From the NCBI GenBank assembly GCA_937969485.1, contig CALBVQ010000137.1, positions 1-25,688 of the forward strand: DNA of 25,688 bases, written 5' to 3'. Positions 7,980 through 16,707 of this stretch are shown here, piece after piece; position 1 is the stretch's first letter; each line of letters starts with the position of its first letter. Position numbers and translations under genes: made by a program. This DNA is from an uncultured Saprospiraceae bacterium. GTDB taxonomy: Bacteria; Bacteroidota; Bacteroidia; Chitinophagales; Saprospiraceae. The notes beneath the pieces are model-generated. The model was not told where the DNA came from and did not search any database. It was given only the letters and a program-made list of their open reading frames with translations.

Positions 7980-9599
7980 TCACTCCGACCAAGATACTTT
8001 CCTCTTTATAACTTTGCCCTCTACTTCCAACGTATAATTAAAAGCTCCATATCCCACATTTACATTTTCTAGAACAAAATAATTCCTTCCTTGAGTTACT
8101 CGAGATTTGTCAATTATCTCCTTGTGAATCAGCTTACCCTGTAAATCCGAGATACTGATTGATAGGTCAGCAGAAACTTCAGTATACATACTCATCCGCA
8201 CTAATTTTGATTCTGGATTAGGGTAAAATTGTACGGATTCGTTTTTTGGGATCGTAGCAGAAATTTTACTTTCAACCTTCCTAATGGCAACCTTATAAAT
8301 TGTAGCACTAGCCTCACTCTCTTTCCCAGTATTTAACCAGAATATGTTCGGCAACGAACTTCGGATCCCGCCATAAATGAAACCTACCTCTTGAAAATCG
8401 TCACCAATCCCTCTTGCGTCTAAGATTCCATTATCAGCAAGAGCGACCTCATCATTAAGAATAAAAACAGATCCAGCCCCCAGGAATCCAGGCATCTCTG
8501 TCGATAAAACAGATTCAGTCAATTCCCCTGTCGACGTCCGCGTCACATCCGTAATAGTGTTAACAAATGGCACATCATTGTCTTGCACAACCACATCATC
8601 CTCTACATAAAATTGAGCAATTCCTCCGAAAAACAACGTATGCATATCATCCTTAGCCTTATTATAAATTGGTAAATGCGCGCAGTGATAATGATTGAAA
8701 TATTGCGTAAAATCTTCCTGAGCTTGATGATCAGTGCCCGATATACTTACCGGATAAAGCCATGGTAAATCTGCTGTATTCCTAAAAACTCCACTGAATG
8801 CCATCAACCGTCTTTCATCCCCCGTGATATACGGTACAAGATTGTAATCTCTCCTTCTGAGGTGCATTTCATCGTGAACTTCACCTAAAAATTTTACCTT
8901 AATTTCATCTTCTTCTACTATCTTAAATCTCCGGATCTCATGTGTGTACACCTGAATAAATCCAGGCCCTTGATCAGCTCCCATTGGGTTATATCTCCCC
9001 ATAAATTTATGTCCCCCTACAAGATGATATACCTCACCGATCTTATTCAACGCTCCACCTGTGACGCGAAAATCCTCATGCTTTACTTGCTTGAAATTTG
9101 TTGAAGTAACGTTCTTATTTTTGACAGCCCGAATCGTTTCCGGCAGATCAATTATCGTCAAAAAAGGAAAAGTGATATGATCTTCATTTTGGGGACTATA
9201 GGCATATCCACCGGTGCAAATCAAGTCATTTCCAGATTGAAAAAACTGCATATTACTAGAAGAAAGATGCTCTTGAATATCCAGTGGCAAAGCGCTCAGA
9301 GATGCTCTCCACACCTTCCCTTCCTCTGGATTTACAACCAATAATTCTTCGTTTTTTAGCTCTTCTTGGAAAGCTGCAAAGGGTTGTCGCTGATGCAACC
9401 CATCTGCTCTACCACCCACAATTAGCCACTCCCCTTCATGCGTTCCTACGGAATAGGACTGCAATCCCACGAGTCCTTCAATCGAAAAGGGAGTAATTTC
9501 AACTTCATAAGATTGCGAAAGAGCACTTGAAAAACCAAACACTACTAGCGTAATTACAAGTGAGATATGCCCTAATATGCATTGAAAACGTTTCAGCAT
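7980..9599 (-). CDS. T9SS-exported beta-propeller-like (Kelch-like) protein
   Basis: I take the ATG at 9599 (539 residues) rather than the further upstream start at 9725. The latter would overlap the preceding gene and its hairpin, whereas 9599 directly begins a signal peptide (hydrophobic stretch LVITLVVFGFSSALSQS). The body contains recurring Kelch-like beta-strand signatures such as EWLIVGGRADG, DLICTGGYAY, VYHLVGGHKF, HTLFFGGIAQ and FIYGGIRS, consistent with a beta-propeller. The last 80 or so residues form a type A T9SS sorting domain: FYPNPESK, LSISISDLQGKLI, then YTLEVEGKVIKRKVSW. The protein is therefore expected to be carried across the outer membrane and anchored or released. Its ligand is unknown. 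Confidence 0.8.
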   Translation of the reverse strand: MLKRFQCILGHISLVITLVVFGFSSALSQSYEVEITPFSIEGLVGLQSYSVGTHEGEWLIVGGRADGLHQRQPFAAFQEELKNEELLVVNPEEGKVWRASLSALPLDIQEHLSSSNMQFFQSGNDLICTGGYAYSPQNEDHITFPFLTIIDLPETIRAVKNKNVTSTNFKQVKHEDFRVTGGALNKIGEVYHLVGGHKFMGRYNPMGADQGPGFIQVYTHEIRRFKIVEEDEIKVKFLGEVHDEMHLRRRDYNLVPYITGDERRLMAFSGVFRNTADLPWLYPVSISGTDHQAQEDFTQYFNHYHCAHLPIYNKAKDDMHTLFFGGIAQFYVEDDVVVQDNDVPFVNTITDVTRTSTGELTESVLSTEMPGFLGAGSVFILNDEVALADNGILDARGIGDDFQEVGFIYGGIRSSLPNIFWLNTGKESEASATIYKVAIRKVESKISATIPKNESVQFYPNPESKLVRMSMYTEVSADLSISISDLQGKLIHKEIIDKSRVTQGRNYFVLENVNVGYGAFNYTLEVEGKVIKRKVSWSE

Positions 9600-9697
9600 T
9601 TTTAGTTTTTTTGACAAGTTTTTTTGTTGAAATATTGGTGAAGAAATTTTGGTACAGGAATTGGTGCAGCGTGAAGTGTTAGTAGGGCATTGTTTTC

Positions 9698-9716
9698 TTT
9701 GGGCTTTAAGCCCAAA
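9698..9716 (-). terminator. Hairpin TTTGGGCTT-T-AAGCCCAAA after kdsD
   Basis: This is a perfect 9-bp stem with a one-base centre, located 6 nt past the stop of the isomerase gene. On the minus transcript it is followed by GAAAACA rather than a U-tract, so termination may be partial and the structure may act in mRNA stability. It belongs to the TTTGGG...CCCAAA family. Confidence 0.5.
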
Positions 9717-9721
9717 AACCA

Positions 9722-10672
9722 TCACACAAAACCCTCCCTCAATAACTCATGAATATGAATCATGCCTATATATTTCGATTCCTGTATTACAATCAATTGA
9801 TTTATACTCTTTACACGCATCCTATCATAGGCCGAAGCCGCCATCTCCTCCGCATCGATCACACTAGGATCTGGGTTCATCAATTCACTCGCTTGAGCAT
9901 CTACAGCCCCTCCCTTTTCATACCATCTCCTTATGTCTCCGTCAGTAATTATTCCTTTCAAATCATCACCGTCAAGCACAACTGTTGCTCCCACCCGGCT
10001 TCTGCTCATCTCAACTAAAATATCACGCATCGGCGAATCTAGCCTCACACTAGGGCTATGATCCTGGGGCTTCATATCAGCTACTCGCAAGTACAATTTC
10101 TTGCCGAGAGAACCACCAGGATGATACTTGGCAAAGTCCTCTGCTTGAAATCCATTCACTTTCAGTAAGGTCATCGCAACCGCATCACCCATGGCGATCT
10201 GGACAGTCGATGAGCTTGTAGGAGCTAGATTATTGGGATCTGCTTCTTGACTCACTGGTGTATATAATATATTATGTGCATGTGCGGCAATATAAGAATC
10301 AAGTTTGGCAGTCATGGCAATCACCACTCTACCAGAGTTCTTTAGAATAGGAAGTAAAATCTTTAATTCGCTCGTCTCACCACTCTTGGAAATACAGATA
10401 ATCAAATCGTCCTTTCCTATCATCCCCAAGTCTCCGTGAACTGCATCTGCACCATGCATAAACAAAGCCTGTGTACCTGTACTATTCAGAGTGGCGACAA
10501 TCTTCTGCCCCACCAATGCGCTCTTGCCAACACCAGTAACAACTAATCTACCCTTGCAACTTTTAATCTGCTCAATGCTTTTTTCAAATCGATCATCAAT
10601 CGACTCCCAAAGCGTTTGAAGTGCATCCCTTTCTATCTGTATAGTATCCTTAGCCGTTTGCAAATAATTCAT
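9722..10672 (-). CDS. kdsD: Arabinose-5-phosphate isomerase (KdsD/KpsF/GutQ family)
   Basis: This 316-residue protein is of typical length for the family. The SIS sugar-isomerase domain spans about residues 35-170, with VVTGVGKSALVGQKI, MHGADAVHGDLGMI and the phosphate-binding ISKSGETSE near 95-102. Two CBS domains follow (about 198-316), including GIITDGDIRRW. The enzyme interconverts ribulose-5-phosphate and arabinose-5-phosphate, the first step to Kdo for the LPS inner core, in the cytosol. It is divergent from recQ across a 504-nt gap and upstream of the propeller gene. The heptosyltransferase in this window would act later on the same LPS core. Family identity is firm; an exclusive Kdo role versus a capsule or sugar-alcohol role is inferred. 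Confidence 0.92.
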   Translation of the reverse strand: MNYLQTAKDTIQIERDALQTLWESIDDRFEKSIEQIKSCKGRLVVTGVGKSALVGQKIVATLNSTGTQALFMHGADAVHGDLGMIGKDDLIICISKSGETSELKILLPILKNSGRVVIAMTAKLDSYIAAHAHNILYTPVSQEADPNNLAPTSSSTVQIAMGDAVAMTLLKVNGFQAEDFAKYHPGGSLGKKLYLRVADMKPQDHSPSVRLDSPMRDILVEMSRSRVGATVVLDGDDLKGIITDGDIRRWYEKGGAVDAQASELMNPDPSVIDAEEMAASAYDRMRVKSINQLIVIQESKYIGMIHIHELLREGFV

Positions 10673-10800
10673 TCCAATTCCATATTTCCGTAAATTTACA
10701 ATAGACCTTTGTGACGAAAGCTGAAAACGTAATAAATTCTACACTTTTGTTTTTTGTCTGTAGCACAATACGCCAACTATGCCATTAGATTAATTATTCT

Positions 10801-10828
10801 AACCCGCATTAGGTTTTCGTCAGGAGAG
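10801..10828 (+). repeat. Dispersed REP-like repeat, copy B (internally deleted)
   Basis: AACCCG is joined directly to CATTAGGTTTTCGTC and then AGGAGAG. Compared with the other copies about 8 bases after AACCCG are missing. The AGGAGAG tail is shared with the right end of the element at 13641-13820. Confidence 0.65.
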
Positions 10829-11135
10829 CTTAAATTTTCCATAAACTTATCAGTTCGCAAAAATAAATTTGTGTCCTAGATACAATTCTGCGTCATAGAC
10901 TTGTTAATAGTATATTAAACTGTTAGCCACACATTTAAGCTAATGGTTCGCAGTTGTCAGTATGATTAATTGATTACAAATAGATAATTAATATCTATTT
11001 ATACCCTTACTATCATTTAAATAATAGTATATTTAGAAGTCGCATTTTGCGTTTTTTGCGCGCGATCTAGCACATTTTTATAATACTAAAATTTTCATGA
11101 TCAGACTTTAAATCTTCACAGAAGATAATTGTATC

Positions 11136-11156
11136 TCTTTGGGTTTTACCCAAAGA
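11136..11156. repeat. Hairpin TCTTTGGGT-TTT-ACCCAAAGA in recQ leader
   Basis: This is a perfect 9-bp stem with a 3-nt loop, followed by AAAAATAAATG and ending 20 nt before the recQ start. It is the best-formed member of the TTTGGG...CCCAAA family. In this position it cannot be a terminator for an upstream plus-strand gene, since none exists, so it may affect recQ mRNA or terminate antisense transcription. Confidence 0.55.
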
Positions 11157-11176
11157 AAAATAAATGAAGACAAAAA

Positions 11177-13375
11177 ATGATAGCGGAAGCACTGGATTTA
11201 AAAGTAGAATTAGATAAATATTTTGGGTTTGGCGAATTTAAAGGCCAACAAGAAGAAATAATAGAAAACATAATGGGCGGAAAGGACACTTTCGTTCTTA
11301 TGCCAACTGGAGGAGGAAAATCACTTTGTTACCAACTACCGGCGTTACTAATGCCAGGAACAGCAATCGTTATCTCTCCTTTGATAGCGTTGATGAAAAA
11401 TCAAGTGGATAGTGTGCGTGCGCACTGCAAAGACAAGTCAGTCGCCCACTTCTTAAACTCTTCACTTAACAAGACTCAAGTAAGAGAAGTAATTGCCGAC
11501 ATAGAAGCTGGTAAAACTAAGTTACTTTTTGTAGCACCTGAAACACTTACAAAGCAGGAAAATATTGATTTTTTTGCAGCGAACACTATCTCTTTTGTAG
11601 CGGTGGACGAAGCACATTGTATCTCTGAATGGGGACATGATTTTCGTCCTGAATATCGCAGAATTAGAGAAATGATAGAAGCAATTAATGATGATATTCC
11701 TATCATTGCTCTTACTGCAACCGCCACTCCGAAAGTACAATCCGATATAGTTAAGAATCTTGCGCTAGAGGATCATACAACATACCTATCTTCATTCAAT
11801 AGAGACAATCTAGTTTATGAAGTGAGACCAAAAGTTACTCCTGAAAAAACCATCCAAAACATGATCCAAGTGATCAAGTCAATGAATGGAGCATCAGGAA
11901 TTATTTATGTACAGTCGCGAAAGTCAACAGAAAAGATTGCTGAGTTACTTCTAGTAAATGGAATCAATGCAGCACCTTATCATGCTGGGTTAGATGCTAA
12001 GACTCGAGCAAGGTCTCAAGATGGATTTCTAATGGAAGAAATAGATGTTATCGTAGCAACTATAGCCTTCGGAATGGGAATTGACAAGCCTGATGTGCGT
12101 TTCGTTTTTCATTATGATATCCCCAAGAGTATTGAAAACTACTATCAAGAAACTGGACGAGCGGGAAGAGATGGAATCCAATCAAGATGTATCGCTTACT
12201 ATGCTTATAAAGATATAAATAGGTTAGAAAAATTTCTTCGTGACAAGACTGTCGCAGAAAGAGAAATGGGTTCTCAGCTACTTGAAGAAATTATTGCCTA
12301 CGTAGAAACAGGTTCTTGTAGACGAGTATTTCTTCTGAATTACTTCGGAGAAAAATTCTCTACAGCACAATGTGGCAACCTATGTGACAATTGTCGAAAT
12401 CCAAAACCAATTATCGAGGTCCAGGATGATATTAAAATCGCATTGGACGTCATCGTTGCTTTAAACGAAAATTATCCTGTCAAGACATTAGTTGACTTCA
12501 CAACAGGTAAATCGACTAAAGAAATGAAGGACTTTAGATTTGATCGTCGTCCATTGTTTGGTGCAGGTAAAAAGAAAGATGAACTTCACTGGAATTCAGT
12601 ATATCGTCAAATGCTCCTCAAAGGATTAGCATATAAAGATATTGAAAGTTATGGCTTGATTAAAATTGGTCCTGAAGGAAAGAAATTCCTTGAAAAACCA
12701 TTCCCTGTAAGTATCACTATAAATCACGACTATGTCGAACTTGATTCAACAGCGATTACAAACTCAGGAAGTGGAACAGCTTTGGACGAACCTTTACTTC
12801 AACTTCTAAAAGACCTTAGACTAAAAGAAGCAAAGCGACTAGAAGTAAAGCCTTGGATAATTTTCGGAGATCCTTCACTTATCGACATGGCTACCTTCTA
12901 TCCTATGAATCGCGATGACATGGTGAAGATAAGCGGTGTGTCTGCAGGAAAACTGGACAAGTACGGAAAGAAATTCATGGAGATTATTAAATCCTATGTG
13001 GAAGAAAATGAAATAGACCGTCCTAGTGACTACGTTGTAAGACAGGTTGCAAATAAATCGAAAAATAAGATTTCCATAATACAGGGAGTTGACAAAAAAC
13101 TAGGACTTGAAGATATTGCCGATACAATCGGCATCAGCTTCGAAGATTTACTTGATGAAATGAATATGATTGTTTCTTCAGGTACTAAACTAGATCTAGG
13201 ATACTACATCGAGGAAAATGTAGATGAATACGCTGCTGAAGATATCTTTGAATACTTCGAAGAAGCTGAAAGTGATTCCATCGAAGAAGCATTCATAGAA
13301 CTAAAAGAAGATGACATAACAATAGATGAAATAAAAATCATCCGACTTAAATTTTTGTCGGAGGTTGTAAATTAA
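11177..13375 (+). CDS. recQ: ATP-dependent DNA helicase RecQ
   Basis: This is a 732-residue superfamily 2 helicase that unwinds DNA 3' to 5' in recombination and replication-fork repair. Visible motifs: Walker A MPTGGGKS at 43-49, DEAH at 144-147 within the RecQ-specific segment [24 protein letters not shown] near 180-185, [15 protein letters not shown] and the motif [14 protein letters not shown] near 322-333. The zinc-binding cysteines are 381, 399, 403 and 406, followed by a winged-helix region. An HRDC domain covers about 536-612. The C-terminal 110 residues ([20 protein letters not shown], then acidic [13 protein letters not shown]) fit the extra HTH domain common in Bacteroidota RecQ. 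The ATG at 11177 begins a normal RecQ N-terminus. Confidence 0.96.
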   Translation: MIAEALDLKVELDKYFGFGEFKGQQEEIIENIMGGKDTFVLMPTGGGKSLCYQLPALLMPGTAIVISPLIALMKNQVDSVRAHCKDKSVAHFLNSSLNKTQVREVIADIEAGKTKLLFVAPETLTKQENIDFFAANTISFVAVDEAHCISEWGHDFRPEYRRIREMIEAINDDIPIIALTATATPKVQSDIVKNLALEDHTTYLSSFNRDNLVYEVRPKVTPEKTIQNMIQVIKSMNGASGIIYVQSRKSTEKIAELLLVNGINAAPYHAGLDAKTRARSQDGFLMEEIDVIVATIAFGMGIDKPDVRFVFHYDIPKSIENYYQETGRAGRDGIQSRCIAYYAYKDINRLEKFLRDKTVAEREMGSQLLEEIIAYVETGSCRRVFLLNYFGEKFSTAQCGNLCDNCRNPKPIIEVQDDIKIALDVIVALNENYPVKTLVDFTTGKSTKEMKDFRFDRRPLFGAGKKKDELHWNSVYRQMLLKGLAYKDIESYGLIKIGPEGKKFLEKPFPVSITINHDYVELDSTAITNSGSGTALDEPLLQLLKDLRLKEAKRLEVKPWIIFGDPSLIDMATFYPMNRDDMVKISGVSAGKLDKYGKKFMEIIKSYVEENEIDRPSDYVVRQVANKSKNKISIIQGVDKKLGLEDIADTIGISFEDLLDEMNMIVSSGTKLDLGYYIEENVDEYAAEDIFEYFEEAESDSIEEAFIELKEDDITIDEIKIIRLKFLSEVVN

Positions 13376-13393
13376 CCTTAGTTTGATTACTGC

Positions 13394-13410
13394 GGGATCT
13401 TTTCGATCCC
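13394..13410 (+). repeat. Hairpin GGGATC-TTTTC-GATCCC
   Basis: This is a perfect 6-bp stem 18 nt after the recQ stop, without a U-tract. It probably belongs to the recQ 3' UTR, ahead of the larger terminator. Confidence 0.4.
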
Positions 13411-13428
13411 AATATGTAACTTGAGATG

Positions 13429-13490
13429 GAGAGTTCAGCAAAAATTCTATACAACTAACGTAGGAGTTTTGCGGGGCTCTCTTTTTTTTT
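13429..13490 (+). terminator. Strong intrinsic terminator of recQ
   Basis: GAGAG at 13429-13433 pairs with CTCTC at 13477-13481, GCAAAA at 13438-13443 with TTTTGC at 13467-13472, and TTCTA at 13445-13449 with TAGGA at 13461-13465, leaving an 11-nt loop. Nine T (13482-13490) follow immediately. This is the best rho-independent terminator in the window. Confidence 0.75.
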
Positions 13491-13640
13491 GCCTAGTGCA
13501 CATAGAATTATGCCAATTCGCATCTCAATTTCCGAAGTCGTAACAAATTCCAAATTATTGCCATAGGTCCGCACAACTTGGCAGGGGTGTAAATCATTGA
13601 TCCCACATCACTTCATCCTATCGCCCCATCATCCCCATGT

Positions 13641-13820
13641 AACCCGAATTATACATTAAGAAAGTTATTACGAACTCAAACTGCCTCGATAATGGGAGCG
13701 TCCAGCTCGTTTGATGCTCACCGTGATGGTGACATGCCTGCGCTTCAAAAGAATTGTTGAGCTTCCATTCTCCTTGCATTCTAAACTCTCCTGACGAAAA
13801 CCTAATGCATAGCTCGGGTT
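13641..13820. repeat. 180-bp REPIN/MITE-like element with inverted REP ends
   Basis: The left end AACCCGAATTATACATTA and the reverse complement of the right end (AACCCGAGCTATGCATTA, continuing GGTTTTCGTC) are inverted copies of the dispersed REP. The centre holds a perfect TCACC-GTGAT-GGTGA hairpin near 13718-13732. It lies between the recQ terminator and aroQ and ends 26 nt before the aroQ start, so it supplies the aroQ leader. One minus-strand frame stays open through all of it (13618-13833). I see no transposase in the window; mobilisation in trans would be expected. Confidence 0.65.
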
Positions 13821-13846
13821 TAAAAAAATCCAATTACCTTTACTCC

Positions 13847-14269
13847 ATGAATAATATCCTCATTCTAAACGGCCCCAATCTCAATTTGCTTGGCACGCGC
13901 CAACCTGAAATATATGGCGCTCAAAACTTTCATGAATATTTCGCTAAACTAAAAACACAATTCCCCGACCATAACTTAGCGTATGAACAAACCAATCACG
14001 AAGGAACAATCATTGATCTAATTCATGAATATGGACTAAACACGTGGGGAATTATTCTTAATGCTGGCGGATACACTCACACTTCAATCTCTATACGAGA
14101 TGCAATTACTGCCGTCGCAGCACCTTGTGTCGAAGTACATATTTCTGATATCAGAAATCGAGAAGATTTCAGAAAACACAGCTATTTAACAGATGTTTGT
14201 GAATTTCACGTGATTGGAAAAGGACTTGCTGGCTACAAAGAAGCTGTAGAATACCTAGCGGCAAAGTAG
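13847..14269 (+). CDS. aroQ: Type II 3-dehydroquinate dehydratase
   Basis: This 140-residue cytosolic enzyme removes water from 3-dehydroquinate to give 3-dehydroshikimate, the third step of the shikimate pathway. The family signature is NGPNLNLLGTRQPEIYG (catalytic Tyr23 and Arg18 on the flexible loop), then QTNHEGTIID near 48-57, LNAGGYTHTSISIRDA near 71-85, EVHISDIRNREDFR with catalytic His98 and Arg109, and IGKGLAGY. The ATG at 13847 gives the usual length. An upstream in-frame start at 13754 would lie inside the REPIN-like element and is rejected. The gene stands alone, convergent with the 160-residue gene (8-nt gap). Confidence 0.95.
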   Translation: MNNILILNGPNLNLLGTRQPEIYGAQNFHEYFAKLKTQFPDHNLAYEQTNHEGTIIDLIHEYGLNTWGIILNAGGYTHTSISIRDAITAVAAPCVEVHISDIRNREDFRKHSYLTDVCEFHVIGKGLAGYKEAVEYLAAK

Positions 14270-14276
14270 TACCATT

Positions 14277-14759
14277 TTATGCTGCTGTTAGTTGCTCCAC
14301 AAAAGCTGCGCATACATTCCATATCACATCTCTGCCAGCTGGATCGATGACAAGATCTTCGTCCTCAACCTGACCAGCCTCCACTAGTAAATCTTCGATA
14401 AATGCTAAAGCTTCTTCTTCATCAATTCTTTCAAAGAAAGGAGTAACTCGCTCACTAAACGGAGACTTTATTTTTTCTTCATACATCTTCCACATGGCCT
14501 CTTCCACATCGAAATACGAATGAAGTTCAATAGCTTCGACCGAACCTTTATCTTTCAGTATGCATTCCTGAATAGCATACAGAATAAACAAAAGAAGATC
14601 TTTTTCAGGATCACTAATCAAGCTATACACCTCACGTTCTAGATAAGCCAAAAAATCTTCCTGAACTGTATTAAAATTAGTTCGAATGCTTTCGCTGTAT
14701 TCTTCATTACCTGCAATCTCTTCCATTACAGCGTCTATTGTTTTTTCTTGTATGATCAT
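14277..14759 (-). CDS. Acidic hypothetical protein coupled to AstE/AspA-like gene
   Basis: This 160-residue protein is helical and acidic (many Glu/Asp) and has no signal peptide or membrane segment. I do not recognise a family. Its ATG overlaps the stop of the upstream deacylase gene by four bases (ATGA), implying translational coupling and a shared role or partnership. Repeated EE/DE patterns and hydrophobic helix faces (EKDLLLFILYAIQECILKD, EALAFIEDLLVEAG) suggest an all-alpha fold. It converges with aroQ, whose stop is only a few bases away. Confidence 0.7.
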   Translation of the reverse strand: MIIQEKTIDAVMEEIAGNEEYSESIRTNFNTVQEDFLAYLEREVYSLISDPEKDLLLFILYAIQECILKDKGSVEAIELHSYFDVEEAMWKMYEEKIKSPFSERVTPFFERIDEEEALAFIEDLLVEAGQVEDEDLVIDPAGRDVIWNVCAAFVEQLTAA

Positions 14760-15694
14760 TCGTTAACTTCTTTTATAAGGAAAAAACCCTCTTCCCCTTG
14801 CTTTTGGTATAAAGGCATCAACAGTAAACAGTCCTTCCCAACTGCAACTGGCCCATTCTTATCATCAGCAATTACCTCTCCAGCTTTCAGACGTTGAAAG
14901 TTACTAAAATTAGGTCGCATGGCGAATTCATCACTTTCCACAATATCGTGTCTTTCGATTAATTCAGCAACCTTAGGTAAATCACGTGAAAATTCAATGA
15001 GCAACTGGTCGTGCTTATTCTCTACATCCTCTTTTCTCACGGAGCCTATGATCCGCATACAATTCGTAATTGCAGCAATCGCTCTATTTATAGATAATGG
15101 CTCCTCGTGCTGACCACTTTCAAATGTAACCGCAACTGTCTCGATTCCAGTATTTTCTTTAGTAAAATAATGAAGTGTAGTGCCTTGGATCCCTTTGAGA
15201 AAACCCTTAATCACTGGTGCATGCAACCCTTTGGCAATCTCGATACTCTCTTGATCACGAGTGGTAATACAGAAAATTCCACCAATCGAACTCGTTGTAT
15301 GTAGATCAAGAATGTACAACTTCTCAGGTTTGTATTCTTCAATCTCCTCTTTGATCACAGCGATCAACTCTACAAGCTCTCTATCCTCATTTATCAGCGA
15401 AGCTGACTCCATTGAAAGCAATCTCTTGAGTTGAGCTTCCTTAAATTGTCGATTCAGATCTTTTTCAATATATCTTTTACTTTGGGCGAAAGCCTGAAGA
15501 TTACCAATCAACCCCACCAACTTCCCTTTGTAACAAAATTCCGAATTGGTAATAGGCTCAACCTTCAGCATTTCGAACATCCGCTCCAATGCCCTAACCC
15601 CAGCTGGCTCGTTACCATGCATAGCACCGATACATATGAGCAATGGACCGCGCTCCTCCCCTTCGTAACTTCCTATTTTTCTCTTCAAAATCAT
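14756..15694 (-). CDS. Succinylglutamate desuccinylase/aspartoacylase (AstE/AspA) family Zn deacylase
   Basis: This M14-like zinc-dependent amidohydrolase has 312 residues. I chose the ATG at 15694; a TTG three codons upstream (15703) is possible. Zinc ligands are His26 and Glu29 in GAMHGNEPAG and His132 in LDLHTTSS. DLNRQF near 79-84 matches the substrate-binding DLNR motif. The catalytic Glu192 lies in VTFESGQHEEP. The C-terminal part forms the small beta domain of this family. Such enzymes cleave N-acyl amino acids; whether the substrate is succinylglutamate, acetylaspartate or something else cannot be read here. No arginine-succinyltransferase pathway genes are adjacent. It is divergent from the heptosyltransferase gene and coupled to the acidic 160-residue gene. 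Confidence 0.85.
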   Translation of the reverse strand: MILKRKIGSYEGEERGPLLICIGAMHGNEPAGVRALERMFEMLKVEPITNSEFCYKGKLVGLIGNLQAFAQSKRYIEKDLNRQFKEAQLKRLLSMESASLINEDRELVELIAVIKEEIEEYKPEKLYILDLHTTSSIGGIFCITTRDQESIEIAKGLHAPVIKGFLKGIQGTTLHYFTKENTGIETVAVTFESGQHEEPLSINRAIAAITNCMRIIGSVRKEDVENKHDQLLIEFSRDLPKVAELIERHDIVESDEFAMRPNFSNFQRLKAGEVIADDKNGPVAVGKDCLLLMPLYQKQGEEGFFLIKEVNE

Positions 15695-15739
15695 AAGCCG
15701 CAAAATTAAAAGAATTTATATATTACCTACCTTTACAGC

Positions 15740-16705
15740 GTGAAAATACTCGTCATAAGATTCAGTTCAATAGGAGATATCGTCATGACGACGCCGGCCG
15801 TCCGGTGCCTCAAAAATCAACAAAACGCTGAGGTTCACTTCCTTACCAAAAAAGCATTCGTATCCATTGTTTCCGCAAATCCATACATTGACAAAGTAAT
15901 TTCTTTTGACAAAAAGGATAAGACTGTTATATCAAGGCTGAAAGCTGAAAAATACGACTATGTAGTTGATCTTCACAATAATCTTCGTTCAGCGAAAATA
16001 AGATTTCAACTTCGTCGGCCAAGCTCGAAATTGAACAAATTGACCATTCATAAGGAAGTATTGATTCACACCGGAATCAGCAATTTACCGAATTTGCATG
16101 TAGCACACAGAACCATTGAAGCCTTGGGAGAATTCGATGTACTTGATGATGGAAAAGGGATGGAATTCTTTATCGAAGAGGACACGAAAAATCTTGCCGA
16201 AAAGGTTAATTCACCATTTATTACTTTGGCGTTAGCTACGACGCATTTTACCAAGAATATCCCAGTGGAAACCTTGGAATTTATAGTGCAAAACAGTCCT
16301 CATCACGTGTTTCTTTTGGGTGGACCCAAAGAAAAAGCACTGGGAAATATAATTGCTGAAAAATATCCAGAGCGTTGCTCGAACATGGCAGGAAAAGCCA
16401 GTATCCAAGAAAGCGCGCTACTGATCCAGAATTCAACCTATTTCGTGGGAGGAGATACAGGAATGCTGCACATAGCATGTGCATTGAAAAAGCCGACAAT
16501 CAGTATATGGGGAGCGACAATTCCGGAATTTGGGGTTTACCCGTATTATGGAAATGAAAATGTTCCTCATCACATTCACGAAGTATCTCTAAGATGCAGA
16601 CCCTGCTCTAAACACGGCAGTGCCAAGTGCCCGAAAAAACACTTCAATTGCATGCATCTTCAAGACAAACCACTTATTGCTCAACATCTTCAAGACCTAG
16701 CATAA
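15740..16705 (+). CDS. Glycosyltransferase family 9 (ADP-heptose:LPS heptosyltransferase-like)
   Basis: This 321-residue GT-B fold enzyme begins at GTG. The N-terminus ILVIRFSSIGDIVMTTPAVRCLK is the GT9 signature for the acceptor domain. The sugar-nucleotide side carries VFLLGGPKEK near 190-199 and FVGGDTGMLHIACALKKPTISIWG near 235-258 (Asp239, His244). A cysteine cluster at 286, 289, 297 and 304 (CRPC, then CPKKHFNCM) is frequent in Bacteroidota GT9 proteins. It should transfer heptose to the Kdo/heptose inner core of LPS at the cytosolic face of the inner membrane, downstream of KdsD in the pathway. A two-base gap links it to the DUF3820 gene. RfaF versus RfaC type cannot be fixed. Confidence 0.88.
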   Translation: MKILVIRFSSIGDIVMTTPAVRCLKNQQNAEVHFLTKKAFVSIVSANPYIDKVISFDKKDKTVISRLKAEKYDYVVDLHNNLRSAKIRFQLRRPSSKLNKLTIHKEVLIHTGISNLPNLHVAHRTIEALGEFDVLDDGKGMEFFIEEDTKNLAEKVNSPFITLALATTHFTKNIPVETLEFIVQNSPHHVFLLGGPKEKALGNIIAEKYPERCSNMAGKASIQESALLIQNSTYFVGGDTGMLHIACALKKPTISIWGATIPEFGVYPYYGNENVPHHIHEVSLRCRPCSKHGSAKCPKKHFNCMHLQDKPLIAQHLQDLA

Positions 16706-16707
16706 AA

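Larger units (their letters stand above)
10673..11176. other. 504-nt divergent intergenic region
   Basis: It separates kdsD (-) from recQ (+). It contains a partial REP copy at 10801-10828, a small inverted pair TTAGC...GCTAA near 10923-10944, a TACTAT...ATAGTA fold near 11008-11030, a GC-rich spot TTTTTTGCGCGCG near 11052-11064 and the hairpin at 11136-11156. I see no open frame and no confident promoter. Confidence 0.6.

Noticed and set aside
9600..9725. N-terminal extension of the beta-propeller gene to 9725
   Set aside because: It would overlap the kdsD stop and the 9698-9716 hairpin and place 42 Cys/Lys-rich residues before an otherwise perfect signal peptide.
13381..13490. Structured small RNA between recQ and the REPIN-like element
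   Set aside because: The hairpin with nine T directly follows recQ and is fully explained as its terminator; no separate promoter is visible.
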